From: Bacteroidota bacterium
GTDB lineage: Bacteria; Bacteroidota; Bacteroidia; Chitinophagales; Saprospiraceae
DNA: 46,104 nt
Assembly (NCBI GenBank): GCA_963169325.1
Contig: CAUJEY010000243.1
Location: 1 to 46,104 of the forward strand
Direction of reading: 5' to 3'
The notes below the pieces were generated by a model. It was not told the origin of the DNA. It did no database searches and was given only the letters and a program-made list of their open reading frames with translations. The translations under genes were made by a program, and so were the position numbers. This document shows, piece by piece, positions 44,776-46,104 of the stretch. Numbering within the stretch: the stretch's first letter is position 1; each line of letters opens with the position of its first letter.

Positions 44776-46104
44776 TTAAACCTCCCTGATATACACCCCT
44801 GACACCCACTGCCGGTCGGCGATACGTATCCAGCCATCTCCGGTTTTTTCCAAAATATTCACGATGTTGCCCAACTTCAGCGTAGCCACTTTCGGATTGC
44901 CAGTGGAGGGGCCACTGCGTACGTTCAGGGTAGAGGACACAACCTTGCCCCGGCGTACGGAAGAGGTCGTGGAGGTGGACGAGGCCGGCAATACGGTTAT
45001 ATAATCGCCGCTGACGAATTGGCCGGCGCCGATGCGCCACCAGCCGCCTACTTTTTCCAACAGGTTGACGATATTGCCCTGCGTCAGGGTGGCTACTTTT
45101 CCGTAGCCGGTAGAGGGGCCGCTGCGCACGTTCAGGGTCGGGGAAGTGACGCGACCGCGCGACACGGAGGATGCCGGGGGCGTAACCGTGCCTGTGCTAC
45201 CGGTATTTCCGGTATTCCCTGTGCTGGCCGTGCTGCCCTTCATAGAATGGGCCATTTGCACTGCCCGCAAGGCATTTATGCGGCCATAGCCGTAGTAAAT
45301 GGAATGGCCCTGGGCATTGTAAGTGCCGGAGGAGCCAATTTTGTCCACCGTTTGCCGCAGGATGTTTTTGATATCGCTCACGCGGAGGTCCGGGTTTGCG
45401 GTGAGCATGAGGGCGCAAATTCCGGCGGCCAATGGGGTGGCGCTGGAGGTACCGCCGAATCCGCTGGTATAGCCCAACACCACGGAGCGGCCGTCGGCCC
45501 CGAGGTCGCAGGTGGCAGTAGTGATGCCCACCCCGGCATCGCCGTTCGTAGGCGCACAAAGAAAAGCATTGGCGCCGTAGAAAGAATAGCCGGCGCGCTG
45601 GTCGAGGCTGTTGGAGGCCGTCACACATATTCCGTCCGGGTGTGCGGCGAAATCGCTGATGGCCCTGGGTACGTTGTTGGAGGCTGGATTGGCATTGCCT
45701 GCGGCAAAAAACATGGGGATACCGCGACCGCCGCGGCCTTCCTGCGCGACTTTTCGGATATAATTGGTCACATAGGTGGACAACGGGACGGGTTTCGGGT
45801 AACCCAGGCTACAGGAAATGATGTCCGCGCCGTTCAGGAGGGCGTGTTCGAAGGCATTTTTGATGGCTTCGTCGCTCAGCACATCCAGTTTGATCAGGAT
45901 AAGCCGGGAATTTGGCGCCGCACCGAAGATACCTTGTGCGTCCCAGGCGCCGGCAGCCACAGCAGCGCAGGAGGTGCCGTGGCTGACCACGCCGAACGAC
46001 CCGTCGCTGTAACGGATAAACGGTGATACATCCGTATTGCGGGCGCCGGCATTGTATGGGTTGCGGATTTTGACGCCGTCGCCGCGCAGTTGCGGGTGAT
46101 CGGT
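44776..46104 (-). CDS. S8 family peptidase with two C-terminal bacterial SH3 domains (5' end outside window)
   Basis: The frame is open to the right edge (442 residues visible), so the start lies outside. The visible part begins TDHPQLRGDGVKIRNPYNAG, just past the expected catalytic Asp. The His is in VVSHGTSCAAVAAG (codon 45979-45981) and the Ser in GGTSSATPLAAG (codon 45445-45447); the Asn is in FFAAGNANPAS. A linker of Gly, Ser, Thr and Asn repeats then leads to two bacterial SH3 domains, each with LNVRSGPSTG, which usually bind cell-wall peptides. A secreted or periplasmic protease is likely. It is the first visible gene of a minus-strand operon with fructokinase, GH32 and a lipoprotein. 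Confidence 0.9.
   Translation of the reverse strand, partial: TDHPQLRGDGVKIRNPYNAGARNTDVSPFIRYSDGSFGVVSHGTSCAAVAAGAWDAQGIFGAAPNSRLILIKLDVLSDEAIKNAFEHALLNGADIISCSLGYPKPVPLSTYVTNYIRKVAQEGRGGRGIPMFFAAGNANPASNNVPRAISDFAAHPDGICVTASNSLDQRAGYSFYGANAFLCAPTNGDAGVGITTATCDLGADGRSVVLGYTSGFGGTSSATPLAAGICALMLTANPDLRVSDIKNILRQTVDKIGSSGTYNAQGHSIYYGYGRINALRAVQMAHSMKGSTASTGNTGNTGSTGTVTPPASSVSRGRVTSPTLNVRSGPSTGYGKVATLTQGNIVNLLEKVGGWWRIGAGQFVSGDYITVLPASSTSTTSSVRRGKVVSSTLNVRSGPSTGNPKVATLKLGNIVNILEKTGDGWIRIADRQWVSGVYIREV

Overview
The window looks like the chromosome of a Bacteroidota bacterium, most likely of the Saprospiria (Haliscomenobacter/Lewinella-like). The grounds are giant secreted proteins ending in type IX secretion (T9SS) sorting domains, HYR and LamG repeats, hybrid two-component regulators with AraC-type outputs, a permease fused to an M1 aminopeptidase, and a lack of Shine-Dalgarno sites. 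Several genes instead have a (T/C)AnnTTTG-like box close to the start codon. No rRNA, tRNA, transposase or CRISPR array was found.

Layout. 1-1.5 kb (minus): the start of a B12-binding radical SAM gene and a 5'-truncated YhcG-type nuclease gene. 1.6-7.3 kb: an ABC permease/M1 aminopeptidase fusion, a SnoaL-like protein, a GNAT acetyltransferase, a YvlD-type membrane protein (minus) and a DUF218 protein. 7.5-11.7 kb: a one-protein two-component regulator with repeat DNA inserted in frame in its coding sequence. 12.1-14.5 kb: a lipoprotein alpha-carbonic anhydrase and a secreted S74-chaperone protein. 15.0-28.3 kb: two T9SS giants (2448 and 1773 aa) that share a module. 28.3-31.5 kb: a Fic-gene relic and a second hybrid kinase with TPRs. 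31.7-33.2 kb: a possible 29-codon gene with a terminator, convergent with an unrecognised 489-aa protein. 33.5-40.9 kb: an NlpC/P60-like lipoprotein, then a 1764-aa protein with VHL-like repeats, a beta/gamma-crystallin domain and a long helical, hydrophobic tail, whose gene overlaps that of a subtilisin-like protease without a signal peptide. 41.0-46.1 kb: a second carbonic anhydrase, then a minus-strand operon of subtilase-SH3, fructokinase, GH32 and a small lipoprotein.

Two things stand out. The first is the overlapping pair at 34.4-40.9 kb (VHL-repeat/crystallin giant plus leaderless subtilase), which matches no named system I recognise and looks like an effector or sensor with its own protease. 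The second is a set of palindromic and short-tandem-repeat elements. Two are framed by the same 10-bp inverted ends (AGCCATCAAC...GTTGATGGCT) around inverted arrays of 15-mers. Two more interrupt a regulator gene in frame, one of them a perfect 48-bp palindrome (16 codons) inside the receiver domain.

Probable groupings: the GH32 enzyme would release fructose outside the cytoplasm and the PfkB kinase would phosphorylate it, although no SusC/D transporter is present in the window. The T9SS giants are probable surface adhesins or matrix proteins. The two hybrid kinases flank that secreted block and may regulate it, which is inference from position only.
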